Source: Segatella copri (GTDB lineage: Bacteria; Bacteroidota; Bacteroidia; Bacteroidales; Bacteroidaceae). From it: a stretch of 33,986 nt of DNA. Location: positions 1 to 33,986 of the forward strand of contig NZ_NMPZ01000034.1 of assembly GCF_002224675.1 (NCBI RefSeq). The letters are read 5' to 3'. The translations under genes and the position numbers were made by a program. Below, in pieces: positions 24,191-33,060 of this stretch; positions within the stretch are counted from its first letter, which is position 1, and each line of letters opens with the position of its first letter. Below the pieces are notes generated by a model. It did no database searches and had not been told where the DNA came from. It worked only from the letters and a program-made list of their open reading frames with translations.

Positions 24191-27100
24191 TTACTTTTTC
24201 AAAGCTCTTTCTTCAATCCACTGACGTGCATTGACAAATGCCTCAATCCAAGGAGTTACCTCATCGTTGCGGCGATCAGCTGGATACCAGGCATTCTGCC
24301 ATGGGAAGATGGCACGCTCCAAGTGTGGCATCATAGCCAAGTGGCGACCATCTGCAGAGCAGATACCTGCTACGTTGTAGTCACTGCCGTTAGGATTACC
24401 TGGATACTCAGCGTAGTTGTACTTCGCAATGATGTTGTAGTGATCCTCTGGCTCTGGCAAGTAGAAACGGCCCTCGCCGTGAGCTACCCAGATACCGAGC
24501 TTGTCACCGCTCAGGCTACCGAACATCACACTGTCGTTCTGAGGAATGGTCAAACCGAGGAATGTACTCTCGAACTTCTTGGATGTGTTGTGGCAGAGGT
24601 GTGAACGATGCTTGTGCTCAGGATTGATGAGGTTCAACTCAACCATCAGCTGGCAACCGTTGCAGATACCGAGTGAAAGGGTGTCCTCACGGGCATAGAA
24701 CTTATCGAGTGCCTCCTTAGCCTTAGGATTGTAGAGGAATGCACCAGCCCAACCCTTGGCAGAACCGAGAACGTCGGAGTTAGAGAAACCACCGCAGAAT
24801 ACGATAAAGTTTACATCCTCCAGAGTCTCACGGCCAGAAATCAAGTCGGTCATCATCACGTCCTTCACGTCGAAGCCAGCGAGATACATAGAGTATGCCA
24901 TCTCACGCTCACCATTGGTACCCTTCTCACGGATGATGGCTGCCTTGATGCCAGATGGCTTGCGGCGGTTGGCATCGAGACCATAGCTAGAGAGTGTTCC
25001 CTTGAAGCCGTAACCGAAGTTCATCTCGATAGGCTGCTTCTTATAGTTGGTGTAGCGCTTCTTAGCCATACCATTCATACTCTGCTTGCGGTCGAGGAGG
25101 TAAGATGTCTTATACCAGTCGTCACGCAATGCATCGATATCGAACTCGTGCTCGAAGCCTTCCTTCTTGATGATGATCTTGCGGAGTTCAGGAGCAGGAT
25201 AACCAATCTTGGCATAACCGATACCGTTCTCATCGAAGAATGCCTTCAACTCGTCCTTGTGAGCATCGCTTACCTGGATCACAACACCTGGGTTCTCTGC
25301 GAAGAGAGTCTTGATGATGTCGGCATCTGCGATGTCGTGGAGGTTGATCTTCATACCACCCTCTACGTTGGCGAATGTCATTTCGAGGAGAGTTGTAATC
25401 AAACCACCGGCACTGATATCGTGACCAGCCATTACCCAACCACGGTTGATGAGTTCCTGTACAGCGTTGAAGCAGTCAACGAAGTACTCTGGGTTCTTGA
25501 CGGTAGGAACATCGCTGCCCACCTTGCCCAAGCTCTGTGCGAAGGCAGAACCACCGAGGCGCTGCTCGTCGAAGCTGAAGTCGATGTGGTAGAGGCTTGA
25601 GTTCTTGTCGTTGACGAGAACAGGACTAACCACCTTCTTGACATCTGAAACCTCACCGCCGGCACTGACGATAACGGTACCTGGAGCGATAATCTTCTCG
25701 CCGTTAGGATACTGCTGGGTCAATGAGAGAGAGTCCTTACCTGTTGGTACGTTTACGTGGATGGCGCAGCAGAAGTCTGACAAAGCCTTCACACCCTCGT
25801 ACAGACGAGCATCTTCACCCTTCTGGCTGCGGCAAGGCCACATCCAGTTAGCAGAGAGGCTGATGCTGTCCATGCCATCTGCCAATGGAGCCCATACGAT
25901 ATTAGTCAATGACTCTGCTACAGAGAGTACAGAACCTGCCTTAGGATCGGCAAGACCTGCCTGAGGTGCATGACCCATTGCAGTTACGATACCCTTCTCG
26001 CCACGGTAGTCGAGTGCTACGACACCACAGTCAGAAAGTGGCAACTGAATCTGACCCTGACCCTGCTGACGGGCAATCTTACCTGTTACGGAACGGTCAA
26101 CCTTGTTGGTCAACCAGTCCTTACAAGCCACAGCCTCCATCTGGAGAACACGCTGCAAGTACTCGTCGAGGTTATCTGCAGAATAAGTTACATCTTCATA
26201 TTTACGCTCTACGGTCTCATCCACCATCACAGTCTTAGGAGTATGACCGAACATCTGAGCTACATCGAGGTCGAATGGCTTCACACCGTCAGCCTGCTTG
26301 AAGCTGAAGTGAGCATCGCCAGTAGTCTCACCAACCACGTACATTGGAGCACGCTCACGGTCGGCAATCTTCTGAACCTCGCTGATATACTTCTCGTCGA
26401 TGAGCAAGCCCATACGCTCCTGGCTCTCGTTGGCGATGATTTCCTTGGCGCTCAAAGTCTTGTCGCCGATAGGCAACTTTGCCATGTCGATTTCGCCACC
26501 GCACTCTTCTACCAACTCAGAGAGACAGTTCAAGTGACCGGCTGAACCGTGGTCGTGGATGCTGACTACTGGGTTCTCATCGTTCTCAACGAGTGCACGA
26601 ACCAGGTTGTAGGCACGCTTCTGCATCTCAGGGTTGGCACGCTGGATAGCGTTCAACTCGATACCGTTGCTGTAACGGCCTGTATCTACAGAAGAAACAG
26701 AACCACCACCAAGACCGATGCGATAGTTGTCACCACCTACTACGACAACCTTGTTGCCCTTCTGTGGCTCACCCTTCTTATAGTCACGCTTCTTGCCGTA
26801 GCCTACACCACCAGCAAGCATGATTACCTTATCGTATGCATACTTCTCGCCGTTCTCCTCGTGCTCGAATGTAAGCACAGAACCGGTGATGAGAGGTTGA
26901 CCGAACTTGTTACCGAAGTCTGATGCACCGTTAGAAGCCTTGATCAGAATCTGCTCTGGAGTCTGATAGAGCCACTTACGAACAGGCATGATGTCTTCCC
27001 AGTCGCGCTCAACATCGCTCTTGCCGTTGTCATCCTTCAAGCGAGGATAAGCAGTCATGTAGCAGGCAGTACCTGCGATAGGCCATGAACCAACACCACC

Positions 27101-27922
27101 ACCCATACGGTCGCGGATCTCACCACCTGTACCGGTAGCAGCACCGTTGAAAGGTTCTACGGTAGTAGGGAAGTTGTGGGTCTCAGCCTTCAGCGAGATG
27201 ACACTCTCGATATCCTTCACCTGGAAGAAATCGCTGGTAGTCTGATCGGCTGGAGCAAACTGCTCGATAACAGGACCCTGAGAGAAAGCCACATTATCCT
27301 TATAGGCAGAGAGAATCTTGTTAGGGTTCTCGTTGGTGGTCTTCTTGATCATGCTGAAAAGAGAAGACTCCATCTCCTTGCCGTCGATGATAAACTGGCC
27401 GCCGAAGATCTTGTGGCGGCAGTGCTCTGAGTTAATCTGTGCGAAACCGAAGATTTCGCTGTCGGTGAGAGGACGTCCGTTCTCTTTCTCCAGCTTGTGG
27501 AGATAAGCCATTTCGTCCTCGCTGAGGGCAAGACCCTCTTCCTCGTTGTACTTCTCGAGGTCATCGACGTACTTGATAGGTTCTGGCTCGTGGTTCACGG
27601 TGAACACATCCTGTCCGATACCGTTGTACATACGCTGGAGCATAGGATCGTGCTCAGCGTCCTCGCTATCCACAGGGAAGTACTCCTCGATACGCGAAAT
27701 GCCGTTAAGACTCATGTTCTGAGTTATCTCAACGGCATTCGTACTCCAAGGAGTAATCATTTCACGGCGTGGGCCAACATAGAAGCCCTGCAACTGCTGG
27801 GCGTCCTCTAAAGTTGCGTCACCATAAAGCCAACAAAGTTCATTGATTTCGTCCTGAGATGGTTTGTGGTCAATCTCGGTCGCAATCACACTCTTAGATG
27901 GAGTTCTGAAAAAAAGAATCAT
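24191..27922 (-). CDS. purL: Phosphoribosylformylglycinamidine synthase
   Basis: This 1243-residue, full-length large-type PurL (FGAM synthase) catalyses ATP- and glutamine-dependent conversion of FGAR to FGAM in de novo purine synthesis. Visible landmarks are the N-terminal PurS-like part and linker, the FGAM-synthase segment FAQINSEHCRHKIFGG, ATP-binding AIRS-type domains (KAETHNFPTTVEPFNGAATG; GGVGYGKK; HDHGSAGHLNC), and a C-terminal class I glutaminase with nucleophile Cys1090 (GICNGCQL) and the His1200/Glu1202 pair in MMPHLER. The last motif reads PHLER instead of the enterobacterial PHPER. It is divergent from the OmpA-family gene; two chrA genes follow closely. Confidence 0.98.
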   Translation of the reverse strand: MILFFRTPSKSVIATEIDHKPSQDEINELCWLYGDATLEDAQQLQGFYVGPRREMITPWSTNAVEITQNMSLNGISRIEEYFPVDSEDAEHDPMLQRMYNGIGQDVFTVNHEPEPIKYVDDLEKYNEEEGLALSEDEMAYLHKLEKENGRPLTDSEIFGFAQINSEHCRHKIFGGQFIIDGKEMESSLFSMIKKTTNENPNKILSAYKDNVAFSQGPVIEQFAPADQTTSDFFQVKDIESVISLKAETHNFPTTVEPFNGAATGTGGEIRDRMGGGVGSWPIAGTACYMTAYPRLKDDNGKSDVERDWEDIMPVRKWLYQTPEQILIKASNGASDFGNKFGQPLITGSVLTFEHEENGEKYAYDKVIMLAGGVGYGKKRDYKKGEPQKGNKVVVVGGDNYRIGLGGGSVSSVDTGRYSNGIELNAIQRANPEMQKRAYNLVRALVENDENPVVSIHDHGSAGHLNCLSELVEECGGEIDMAKLPIGDKTLSAKEIIANESQERMGLLIDEKYISEVQKIADRERAPMYVVGETTGDAHFSFKQADGVKPFDLDVAQMFGHTPKTVMVDETVERKYEDVTYSADNLDEYLQRVLQMEAVACKDWLTNKVDRSVTGKIARQQGQGQIQLPLSDCGVVALDYRGEKGIVTAMGHAPQAGLADPKAGSVLSVAESLTNIVWAPLADGMDSISLSANWMWPCRSQKGEDARLYEGVKALSDFCCAIHVNVPTGKDSLSLTQQYPNGEKIIAPGTVIVSAGGEVSDVKKVVSPVLVNDKNSSLYHIDFSFDEQRLGGSAFAQSLGKVGSDVPTVKNPEYFVDCFNAVQELINRGWVMAGHDISAGGLITTLLEMTFANVEGGMKINLHDIADADIIKTLFAENPGVVIQVSDAHKDELKAFFDENGIGYAKIGYPAPELRKIIIKKEGFEHEFDIDALRDDWYKTSYLLDRKQSMNGMAKKRYTNYKKQPIEMNFGYGFKGTLSSYGLDANRRKPSGIKAAIIREKGTNGEREMAYSMYLAGFDVKDVMMTDLISGRETLEDVNFIVFCGGFSNSDVLGSAKGWAGAFLYNPKAKEALDKFYAREDTLSLGICNGCQLMVELNLINPEHKHRSHLCHNTSKKFESTFLGLTIPQNDSVMFGSLSGDKLGIWVAHGEGRFYLPEPEDHYNIIAKYNYAEYPGNPNGSDYNVAGICSADGRHLAMMPHLERAIFPWQNAWYPADRRNDEVTPWIEAFVNARQWIEERALKK

Positions 27923-27966
27923 ACTATTTCTCTTTTTATATTGTTAATGTATTAATTCTACCTTGA

Positions 27967-27996
27967 CAAAAGCCTACATATTTATATATGCTTTTG
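27967..27996 (-). promoter_or_regulatory. Hairpin in the purL leader
   Basis: CAAAAGC (27967-27973) and GCTTTTG (27990-27996) pair around an AT-rich loop that itself can pair (ATAT/ATAT). It lies in the 5' leader of purL, with no U-run after it. It does not resemble a purine riboswitch; a role in mRNA stability is possible. Confidence 0.4.
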
Positions 27997-28007
27997 CTTT
28001 CCGACTG

Positions 28008-28015
28008 CAAAGGTA
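28008..28015 (-). promoter_or_regulatory. Promoter of purL (-7 element)
   Basis: TACCTTTG on the minus strand fits the -7 consensus; a TTTG lies 22 nt upstream, one or two bases longer than usual. It implies a leader of about 80 nt. The 347-nt gap between purL and the OmpA gene holds this promoter, the leader hairpin and the opposing promoter at 28151, with AT-rich sequence between. Confidence 0.65.
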
Positions 28016-28150
28016 ATACAAAATTCTGATTTCGCCGCAAAGAATACGCATTTATTTTCTTTTTTTAGTTAAAAAGGTGATAAATAGTGATTTAGTGGTT
28101 AAAATTTTATAAATGGATTAGACAAATAAGGTTTATTGGAGTCTTATCAG

Positions 28151-28158
28151 TAACTTTG
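28151..28158 (+). promoter_or_regulatory. Promoter of the OmpA-family gene (-7 element)
   Basis: TAACTTTG (followed by C) matches TAnnTTTG. The -33 region is poorly conserved. The leader would be about 105 nt and contains a weak AGACG/CGTCT dyad (28169-28212). Confidence 0.6.
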
Positions 28159-28269
28159 CACCCAGAAAGAGACGCATAAGGTATTTTATATGGAGGGCGT
28201 AACTGCCGTCTATATAATAACATAGTGATTAAAAAACAATAACAGAAAATTTAAAAATCGAAAGCAAAT

Positions 28270-29130
28270 ATGAAACAGACTAAAATTTTTGTAATGGCAA
28301 TGATGGCTGTAGCCCTGATGGCTACTAGCTGTGCTAGTAAGAAGGATCTCCAGAATTGTCAATCTGAAAATAGAGAATTGACTGCCAATTATCAGGCAAC
28401 CAAGGAGAAGCTGGCTGCTGCTGAGGCTAGCCTTGCTGCTGCGCAGGAGCAGTTGAGCAGTACCAAGAAGGATTATGCCAAGTTGCAGAACTCGCTGGAC
28501 AAGAGTCTGACCAATGCCAATCAGAACAACATCAGCATTGAGAAGCTCGTTGACCAGATTAATGAGAGCAACCAGTATATCCGTCACCTGGTAGAGGTGA
28601 AGAGTAAGAGCGATTCACTCAATATGGTTCTTACCAACAACCTGACCCGTTCTCTCAGCCGTGAGGAGATGAAGGAGGTTGACGTTCAGGTGATGAAGGG
28701 TGTGGTTTACATCTCTCTGGCTGACAACATGCTCTATCAGAGCGGTAGCTACGAGGTAAACAGCCGTGCCAAGGAAACTTTGAGCAAGATTGCAAAGATC
28801 ATCCAGGACTACAAGGATTACGATGTACTCATCGAGGGTAACACCGATAACGTGCCTGTAAGCACTACCAGTGCCAAGATGAAGAACATCCGCAACAACT
28901 GGGACCTCTCTGCTCTCCGTGCTTCTTCAGTAGTTCAGTATCTTCAGGACAACTTCGGTGTTAGTCCTAAGCGTATGACCGCAGGTGGCCGTGGTGAGTA
29001 CAATCCTGTAACTACCAATGATACTGAGGTGGGCAAGATGCGTAACCGTCGTACCCAGATCATCATCACTCCTAAGCTCGACCAGTTTATGGACTTGATC
29101 GACAAGGCTCCAGAGGATTCTCAGAAGTAA
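28270..29130 (+). CDS. OmpA-family lipoprotein
   Basis: This 286-residue lipoprotein has a lipobox (MATSC, Cys21) followed by a strongly predicted coiled coil (about 30-115, rich in Ala, Glu, Lys and Gln). The C-terminal OmpA/MotB-like peptidoglycan-binding domain spans about 155-275, with LYQSGSYEVNSRAKETLSKI, EGNTDNVPV, NNWDLSALRASSVVQYL and NRRTQIIITP. Expected role: linking the outer membrane to peptidoglycan. It is monocistronic, with its own promoter and a strong terminator. The codon use looks like that of a highly expressed gene (many AAG, CTC, GGT). Confidence 0.93.
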   Translation: MKQTKIFVMAMMAVALMATSCASKKDLQNCQSENRELTANYQATKEKLAAAEASLAAAQEQLSSTKKDYAKLQNSLDKSLTNANQNNISIEKLVDQINESNQYIRHLVEVKSKSDSLNMVLTNNLTRSLSREEMKEVDVQVMKGVVYISLADNMLYQSGSYEVNSRAKETLSKIAKIIQDYKDYDVLIEGNTDNVPVSTTSAKMKNIRNNWDLSALRASSVVQYLQDNFGVSPKRMTAGGRGEYNPVTTNDTEVGKMRNRRTQIIITPKLDQFMDLIDKAPEDSQK

Positions 29131-29151
29131 TCTGAATAGAAAATATACAAG

Positions 29152-29189
29152 AAGGCACCAATGGGTTTATGCTCATTGGTGCCTTTTTT
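29152..29189 (+). terminator. Intrinsic terminator after the OmpA-family gene
   Basis: Perfect 12-bp arms AAGGCACCAATG (29152-29163) and CATTGGTGCCTT (29174-29185) are followed by a T-run (29184-29189). Confidence 0.93.
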
Positions 29190-29295
29190 AGTATAAATAT
29201 GCATGAATTATAGAATGTGGCTTGGAAAAAGCGTGTTTTATTGTCATTTTGACAGAAAATATCTTAATTCTCTTTCTTTTGTCGAATCTTTTTCG

Positions 29296-29303
29296 TAATT
29301 TTG
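29296..29303 (+). promoter_or_regulatory. Promoter of icd (-7 element)
   Basis: TAATTTTG followed by C matches the -7 consensus, 32 nt before the ATG at 29335. The -33 region is T-rich without a clear TTTG at 19-21 nt. Confidence 0.6.
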
Positions 29304-29334
29304 CAGGCAAATTATTAATTATACATGAATTGTT

Positions 29335-30546
29335 ATGGAAAAGATTAAGATGACGACTCCATTGGTAGAGATGGATGGTGATGAGATGACAAGAATCCTC
29401 TGGAAGATGATCAAGGACGAACTGATTCTTCCTTTTGTAGATTTGAAAACAGAGTATTATGATCTGGGTCTCCCTTATCGTGACCAGACCAACGACCAGG
29501 TGACCATCGACTCTGCTGAGGCTGCCAAGAAATATGGTGTAGCAGTAAAGTGTGCTACCATCACTCCTAATGCCCAGCGTATGGATGAGTATAAGCTTCA
29601 TAAGATGTGGAAGAGCCCTAATGGTACTATCCGTAGTATTATGGACGGTACTGTGTTCCGTGCACCTATCACTATCCCAAGCATCCACCCTTGTGTGAAG
29701 AACTGGGAGAAGCCTATCACCATCGCCCGTCATGCATACGGAGATGTATATAAGAGTGTGGAAATCCGTGCCGATGAACCGGGAGTAGCCAAACTCGTGT
29801 TCGAGGGTAAGAGCGGAAAGAAGCAGGAGGTGGAAATCCACAACTTCGATGGTGCCGGCGTTATCCAGGGTATGCACAATACCGACAAGAGCATCCGCAG
29901 CTTTGCTCACAGCTGCTTCAAGTTTGCCATCGATACCAAACAGGATCTCTGGTTTGCTACCAAGGATACCATCTCAAAGACTTACGATGCGCAGTTCCGT
30001 AAGATCTTCGAAGAGGTTTACGAGAGTGACTACAAGGAGAAGTTTGCTGAACTCGGCATCGAATACTTCTACACATTGATTGATGATGCGGTGGCTCGTG
30101 TAATCCGTAGCAAGGGTGGATTCATCTGGGCATGCAAGAACTATGATGGTGATGTGATGAGCGATATGCTCAGTACTGCTTTCGGTTCTCTGGCTATGAT
30201 GACCTCTGTATTGGTCTCTCCAGAAGGAAAGTATGAGTATGAGGCTGCGCATGGTACCGTTACCCGTCACTACTATCGCTATCTGAAGGGTGAGGATACT
30301 TCTACCAACCCAATGGCAACCATCTTTGCATGGAGTGGAGCCTTGAGAAAGCGTGGTGAGATGGATGGACTTCAGGATCTCCAGAACTTCGGCGACCAGC
30401 TGGAGGCTGCTTGCTTCGATACCTTGAATGATGGTATCGCTACCAAGGATCTCGTCAACCTGATGGAAGGTGTTGAGGCTAAGCCTGTCAACTCAGCCGG
30501 CTTCATCGCTGCTATCCGTGAGCGCCTGGAGAAGAGATTGGCATAG
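29335..30546 (+). CDS. icd: NADP-dependent isocitrate dehydrogenase, eukaryotic-like type
   Basis: This 403-residue enzyme converts isocitrate to 2-oxoglutarate and CO2 with NADP+. It belongs to the homodimeric subfamily that includes human IDH1/2 rather than E. coli Icd. Landmarks are EMDGDEMTRILWKMIK near the N-terminus, substrate-binding SPNGTIRSIMDGTVFRAPI, GGFIWACKNYDGDVMSDML with the metal-binding aspartates, and EAAHGTVTRHYY, where Arg-His is the NADP-selecting pair in this subfamily. Length is normal. It stands alone between two terminators and provides 2-oxoglutarate for glutamate synthesis in the partial TCA pathway of these anaerobes. Confidence 0.96.
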   Translation: MEKIKMTTPLVEMDGDEMTRILWKMIKDELILPFVDLKTEYYDLGLPYRDQTNDQVTIDSAEAAKKYGVAVKCATITPNAQRMDEYKLHKMWKSPNGTIRSIMDGTVFRAPITIPSIHPCVKNWEKPITIARHAYGDVYKSVEIRADEPGVAKLVFEGKSGKKQEVEIHNFDGAGVIQGMHNTDKSIRSFAHSCFKFAIDTKQDLWFATKDTISKTYDAQFRKIFEEVYESDYKEKFAELGIEYFYTLIDDAVARVIRSKGGFIWACKNYDGDVMSDMLSTAFGSLAMMTSVLVSPEGKYEYEAAHGTVTRHYYRYLKGEDTSTNPMATIFAWSGALRKRGEMDGLQDLQNFGDQLEAACFDTLNDGIATKDLVNLMEGVEAKPVNSAGFIAAIRERLEKRLA

Positions 30547-30573
30547 TCCGCTCTCTTCTTCAGAAAGATAAAA

Positions 30574-30624
30574 AAAGCCCTGCAGTACTTCTCGTTTATA
30601 TAGAAGTATTGCAGGGCTTTATTT
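30574..30624 (+). terminator. Intrinsic terminator after icd
   Basis: A 19-bp stem AAAGCCCTGCAGTACTTCT (30574-30592) pairs with 30602-30620 with one G-T pair. A short T-rich tail follows on the plus strand and an A-run precedes it, so it can work in both directions. Confidence 0.88.
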
Positions 30625-30667
30625 GTTAGAAAAGCGATTTGTTTAGTTATATGGTGTAGCCAATATA

Positions 30668-30692
30668 ATTACACTGAGTTAAAAAGTGTAAT
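30668..30692. promoter_or_regulatory. Inverted repeat upstream of the two-component genes
   Basis: ATTACACT (30668-30675) and AGTGTAAT (30685-30692) form a perfect dyad with a 9-nt spacer, about 90 bp before the promoter of the response-regulator gene. It is a candidate operator; the binding factor is unknown. Confidence 0.5.
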
Positions 30693-30733
30693 ATTATACT
30701 ATGCTTTATCGTTTTTTTGCAAAAAATCGTTGT

Positions 30734-30769
30734 TGTTACAAAATTGTAATCTGATGTAACGCTTATTAC
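30734..30769 (+). promoter_or_regulatory. Phased TGTTAC/TGTAAT direct repeats, candidate response-regulator site
   Basis: TGTTAC (30734), TGTAAT (30745), TGTAAC (30755) and TATTAC (30764) recur at 11, 10 and 9 nt. Such phased direct repeats are typical of OmpR/PhoB-family operators. They end just upstream of the -7 element at 30783, which suggests autoregulation by the adjacent regulator. Confidence 0.5.
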
Positions 30770-30782
30770 GAGATAAAAAATG

Positions 30783-30790
30783 TATTTTTG
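30783..30790 (+). promoter_or_regulatory. Promoter of the two-component operon (-7 element)
   Basis: TATTTTTG followed by C matches the -7 consensus, 32 nt before the ATG at 30823. No clear -33 element is present; its place is taken by the direct repeats, fitting an activator-dependent promoter. Confidence 0.6.
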
Positions 30791-30822
30791 CACCATAATT
30801 ACGAATTTATAAAAAATAGATT

Positions 30823-31518
30823 ATGGAAAAGGCGGATAAAAGAATTCTTGTTGTTGATGATGAACAGGATTTGTGTGAAATCTTGAGTTTCAATATCCAG
30901 ATAGAAGGATATCATGTGGATACAGCCAATTCTGCCGAAGAGGCTTTGGAAATGGATATTGCATCCTATGATCTGTTGCTGCTGGATGTGATGATGGGAG
31001 GTATGAGTGGATTCCAACTGGCTAAGAAGTTGAAGGAGAACCCGATGACTGCCCATGTGCCAATCATTTTCCTTACCGCTCGGGATACGGAGAATGATAC
31101 GTTGACGGGATTCAACCTGGGTGCTGATGATTATATTTCCAAGCCATTCTCCATCCGTGAGGTGATGGTACGCATTCGTGCCGTATTGCGCCGTACCGCA
31201 GAACAGAATGGTAGTGCTGATGAACCTAAGGTGATTGGCTATCAGGGGCTGGTGCTGGATCTTGATAAGAAAACGGTTAGCATTGATGGCGAAGCTGTTC
31301 CTTTTACCAAGACTGAGTTTGAGTTGCTCCATCTCTTGTTGGAAGAAAAGGGCAGGGTATTCTCCCGTCAGGAATTGATAGACAGGGTGTGGCCTAAGGA
31401 TGTGATGGTGCTCGATCGTACCGTGGATGTGAATATTACCCGTATGCGTAAAAAGGTTGGACGATTTGCAAAGTGCATCGTGACTCGTCTCGGTTTCGGA
31501 TATTATTTCGATGCCTGA
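30823..31518 (+). CDS. OmpR/PhoB-family response regulator
   Basis: This 231-residue regulator has a receiver domain (1-120) with the acidic pocket VVDDE, phospho-acceptor Asp55 (LLLLDVMMGG), a switch region FLTAR and the conserved Lys in YISKPF. A winged-helix DNA-binding domain (about 135-231) follows, with FTKTEFELLHLLLEEKGRVFSRQEL and DRTVDVNITRMRKKVG. It is 59 nt upstream of its cognate kinase gene. The kinase resembles PhoR in the H-box, so a phosphate-type system is possible, but no pst/pho genes are near and I leave the stimulus open. Confidence 0.95.
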   Translation: MEKADKRILVVDDEQDLCEILSFNIQIEGYHVDTANSAEEALEMDIASYDLLLLDVMMGGMSGFQLAKKLKENPMTAHVPIIFLTARDTENDTLTGFNLGADDYISKPFSIREVMVRIRAVLRRTAEQNGSADEPKVIGYQGLVLDLDKKTVSIDGEAVPFTKTEFELLHLLLEEKGRVFSRQELIDRVWPKDVMVLDRTVDVNITRMRKKVGRFAKCIVTRLGFGYYFDA

Positions 31519-31577
31519 TTGGTTTGACTTTGATTTACAGATAATTGTGAAGTTTAATATTCAGTTTTTTAAGTTCA

Positions 31578-33038
31578 ATGCTTAAAACAAATACTGTAGG
31601 TAGAAAATTGTACTTTAGTGTGCTGGCGGTGTTCCTTGTGTTCGCTGTCAGCTTTATCGTGTTTCAGCAAACACGAGAGAAGCAGTATAAGATTAGTACC
31701 CTTACCTTGAAACTTGCCAACTATAACGAATTGTTGGTGGAGGATCTCGCTCTATCTTCTTCAAATGGTATTCTATTGTCGGATACGGTGAATCTGGTGG
31801 ATAGTGTCAGGGTAGCTGAGGCTAAACTTGAGGATTTTGTTCAGGAACACGAAAGTAAAGACTTGAGAGTGACTCTTATCAAGCCTGATGGTAAGGTTAT
31901 CTATGATAATATGGGTAAGGATTTTCGCAAGTTTTCCAATCATGCAAAAAGAGCGGAGATTGCGGAGGCACTTCAGGATGGAATGGGAACCAGTGTGGAA
32001 CGCCAGTCTTCTACCCTCAAGCACGATTATTTCTATGTGGCATCCTATTTTCCTAAAAGTCAGCTAGTTGTACGTACGGCGTTGCCATATAACGATGATT
32101 TGGCAAAGTCGCTTCAGGCTGATCAGCATTATATCTGGTTTGCTCTTGTTGCCGTCATCATTCTTACGCTTGTGCTCTATCGTTTCACCAGTCGTCTGGG
32201 AAGTAATATTTCCAAACTCCGTATATTTGCCTATAAGGCAGATCACAATGAAAGCCTGGAGGTAGAAGATTTGGCAAGCTTCCCGGGGGATGAGTTGGGA
32301 GAAATTGCTGAAAGAATCATCAAGATGTATAAGCGCGTGCAGACTACCCGAAAAGAACAGGATATCCTGAAAAGACAACTTACTCAGAATATCGCTCATG
32401 AGTTGAAAACTCCTGTGGCTAGTATTCAGGGATATCTGGAGACGATTCTGGATAACCCGCATATCAATGAGGCGACCAAGGCGCAATTCCTGCAACGCTG
32501 CTTTGCCCAAAGTGAGCGGTTGACCTCCTTGCTTCACGACATCTCTACGCTTAACCGTTTGGATGATGGTTCTGATATGATAGATTTTGAAGCGGTAGAT
32601 ATTACCCAGATGGTAGCTGATATTACCCGTGAGACAGCGTTGGCTCGACAGGAAAGGAAAATGACTTTTGATAACCGGATGCCGGAACATATCGTGGTGA
32701 AGGGAAACCGAAGTCTGATATATAGTATTTTCCGCAATCTTACAGATAATGCCATTGCTTATGCTGGAGAGGGGTGCAAGATGACCTTGGAGGCGAAGGA
32801 ACAGGGAAATAAATGGCATTTCATTTTCCAGGATAATGGTCAGGGAGTACCACCGGAGCATCTGGCCCGTTTGTTTGAGCGCTTTTATCGAGTGGATAAG
32901 GGGCGTAGCCGCAAAATGGGTGGTACTGGCCTCGGACTTGCCATTGTAAAGAATGCCGTTCTCCTGCATGGAGGTACTATTCGGGTAAGTAATTTGCCGG
33001 AAGGCGGTCTCAAGTTTGAGTTTACCCTTAAAAAATAA
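31578..33038 (+). CDS. Sensor histidine kinase, PhoR-like H-box
   Basis: This 486-residue membrane kinase has TM1 at about 11-30, a ~150-residue periplasmic sensor and TM2 at about 183-203 (IWFALVAVIILTLVLY). A HAMP-like linker precedes the HisKA domain with phospho-accepting His274 (NIAHELKTPVASIQGYLETI). The HATPase domain has the N box (FRNLTDNAIAYA), G1 (FQDNGQGVP), F box (LFERFYRVDKG) and G2 (GGTGLGLAIVK). All catalytic boxes are intact. It pairs with the response regulator upstream. No ordinary terminator follows; a Z-DNA-prone inverted repeat lies 25-90 nt downstream. Confidence 0.95.
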   Translation: MLKTNTVGRKLYFSVLAVFLVFAVSFIVFQQTREKQYKISTLTLKLANYNELLVEDLALSSSNGILLSDTVNLVDSVRVAEAKLEDFVQEHESKDLRVTLIKPDGKVIYDNMGKDFRKFSNHAKRAEIAEALQDGMGTSVERQSSTLKHDYFYVASYFPKSQLVVRTALPYNDDLAKSLQADQHYIWFALVAVIILTLVLYRFTSRLGSNISKLRIFAYKADHNESLEVEDLASFPGDELGEIAERIIKMYKRVQTTRKEQDILKRQLTQNIAHELKTPVASIQGYLETILDNPHINEATKAQFLQRCFAQSERLTSLLHDISTLNRLDDGSDMIDFEAVDITQMVADITRETALARQERKMTFDNRMPEHIVVKGNRSLIYSIFRNLTDNAIAYAGEGCKMTLEAKEQGNKWHFIFQDNGQGVPPEHLARLFERFYRVDKGRSRKMGGTGLGLAIVKNAVLLHGGTIRVSNLPEGGLKFEFTLKK

Positions 33039-33060
33039 GCAAAAATATTTGAATACAATA

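Noticed and set aside
27923..28010. Purine riboswitch in front of purL
   Set aside because: Only a simple AT-rich hairpin is seen; the three-way junction and conserved loops of purine riboswitches are absent.
29188..29910. 240-codon minus-strand frame over the icd start
   Set aside because: It is antisense to the conserved icd gene and covers the icd promoter; no homology features.
32064..32969. 301-codon minus-strand frame
   Set aside because: It is antisense to the kinase HisKA/HATPase domains, which have all expected motifs.
30823..33038. Naming the two-component pair PhoB/PhoR
   Set aside because: The H-box resembles PhoR, but no pho/pst genes are nearby and the sensor domain is not diagnostic.
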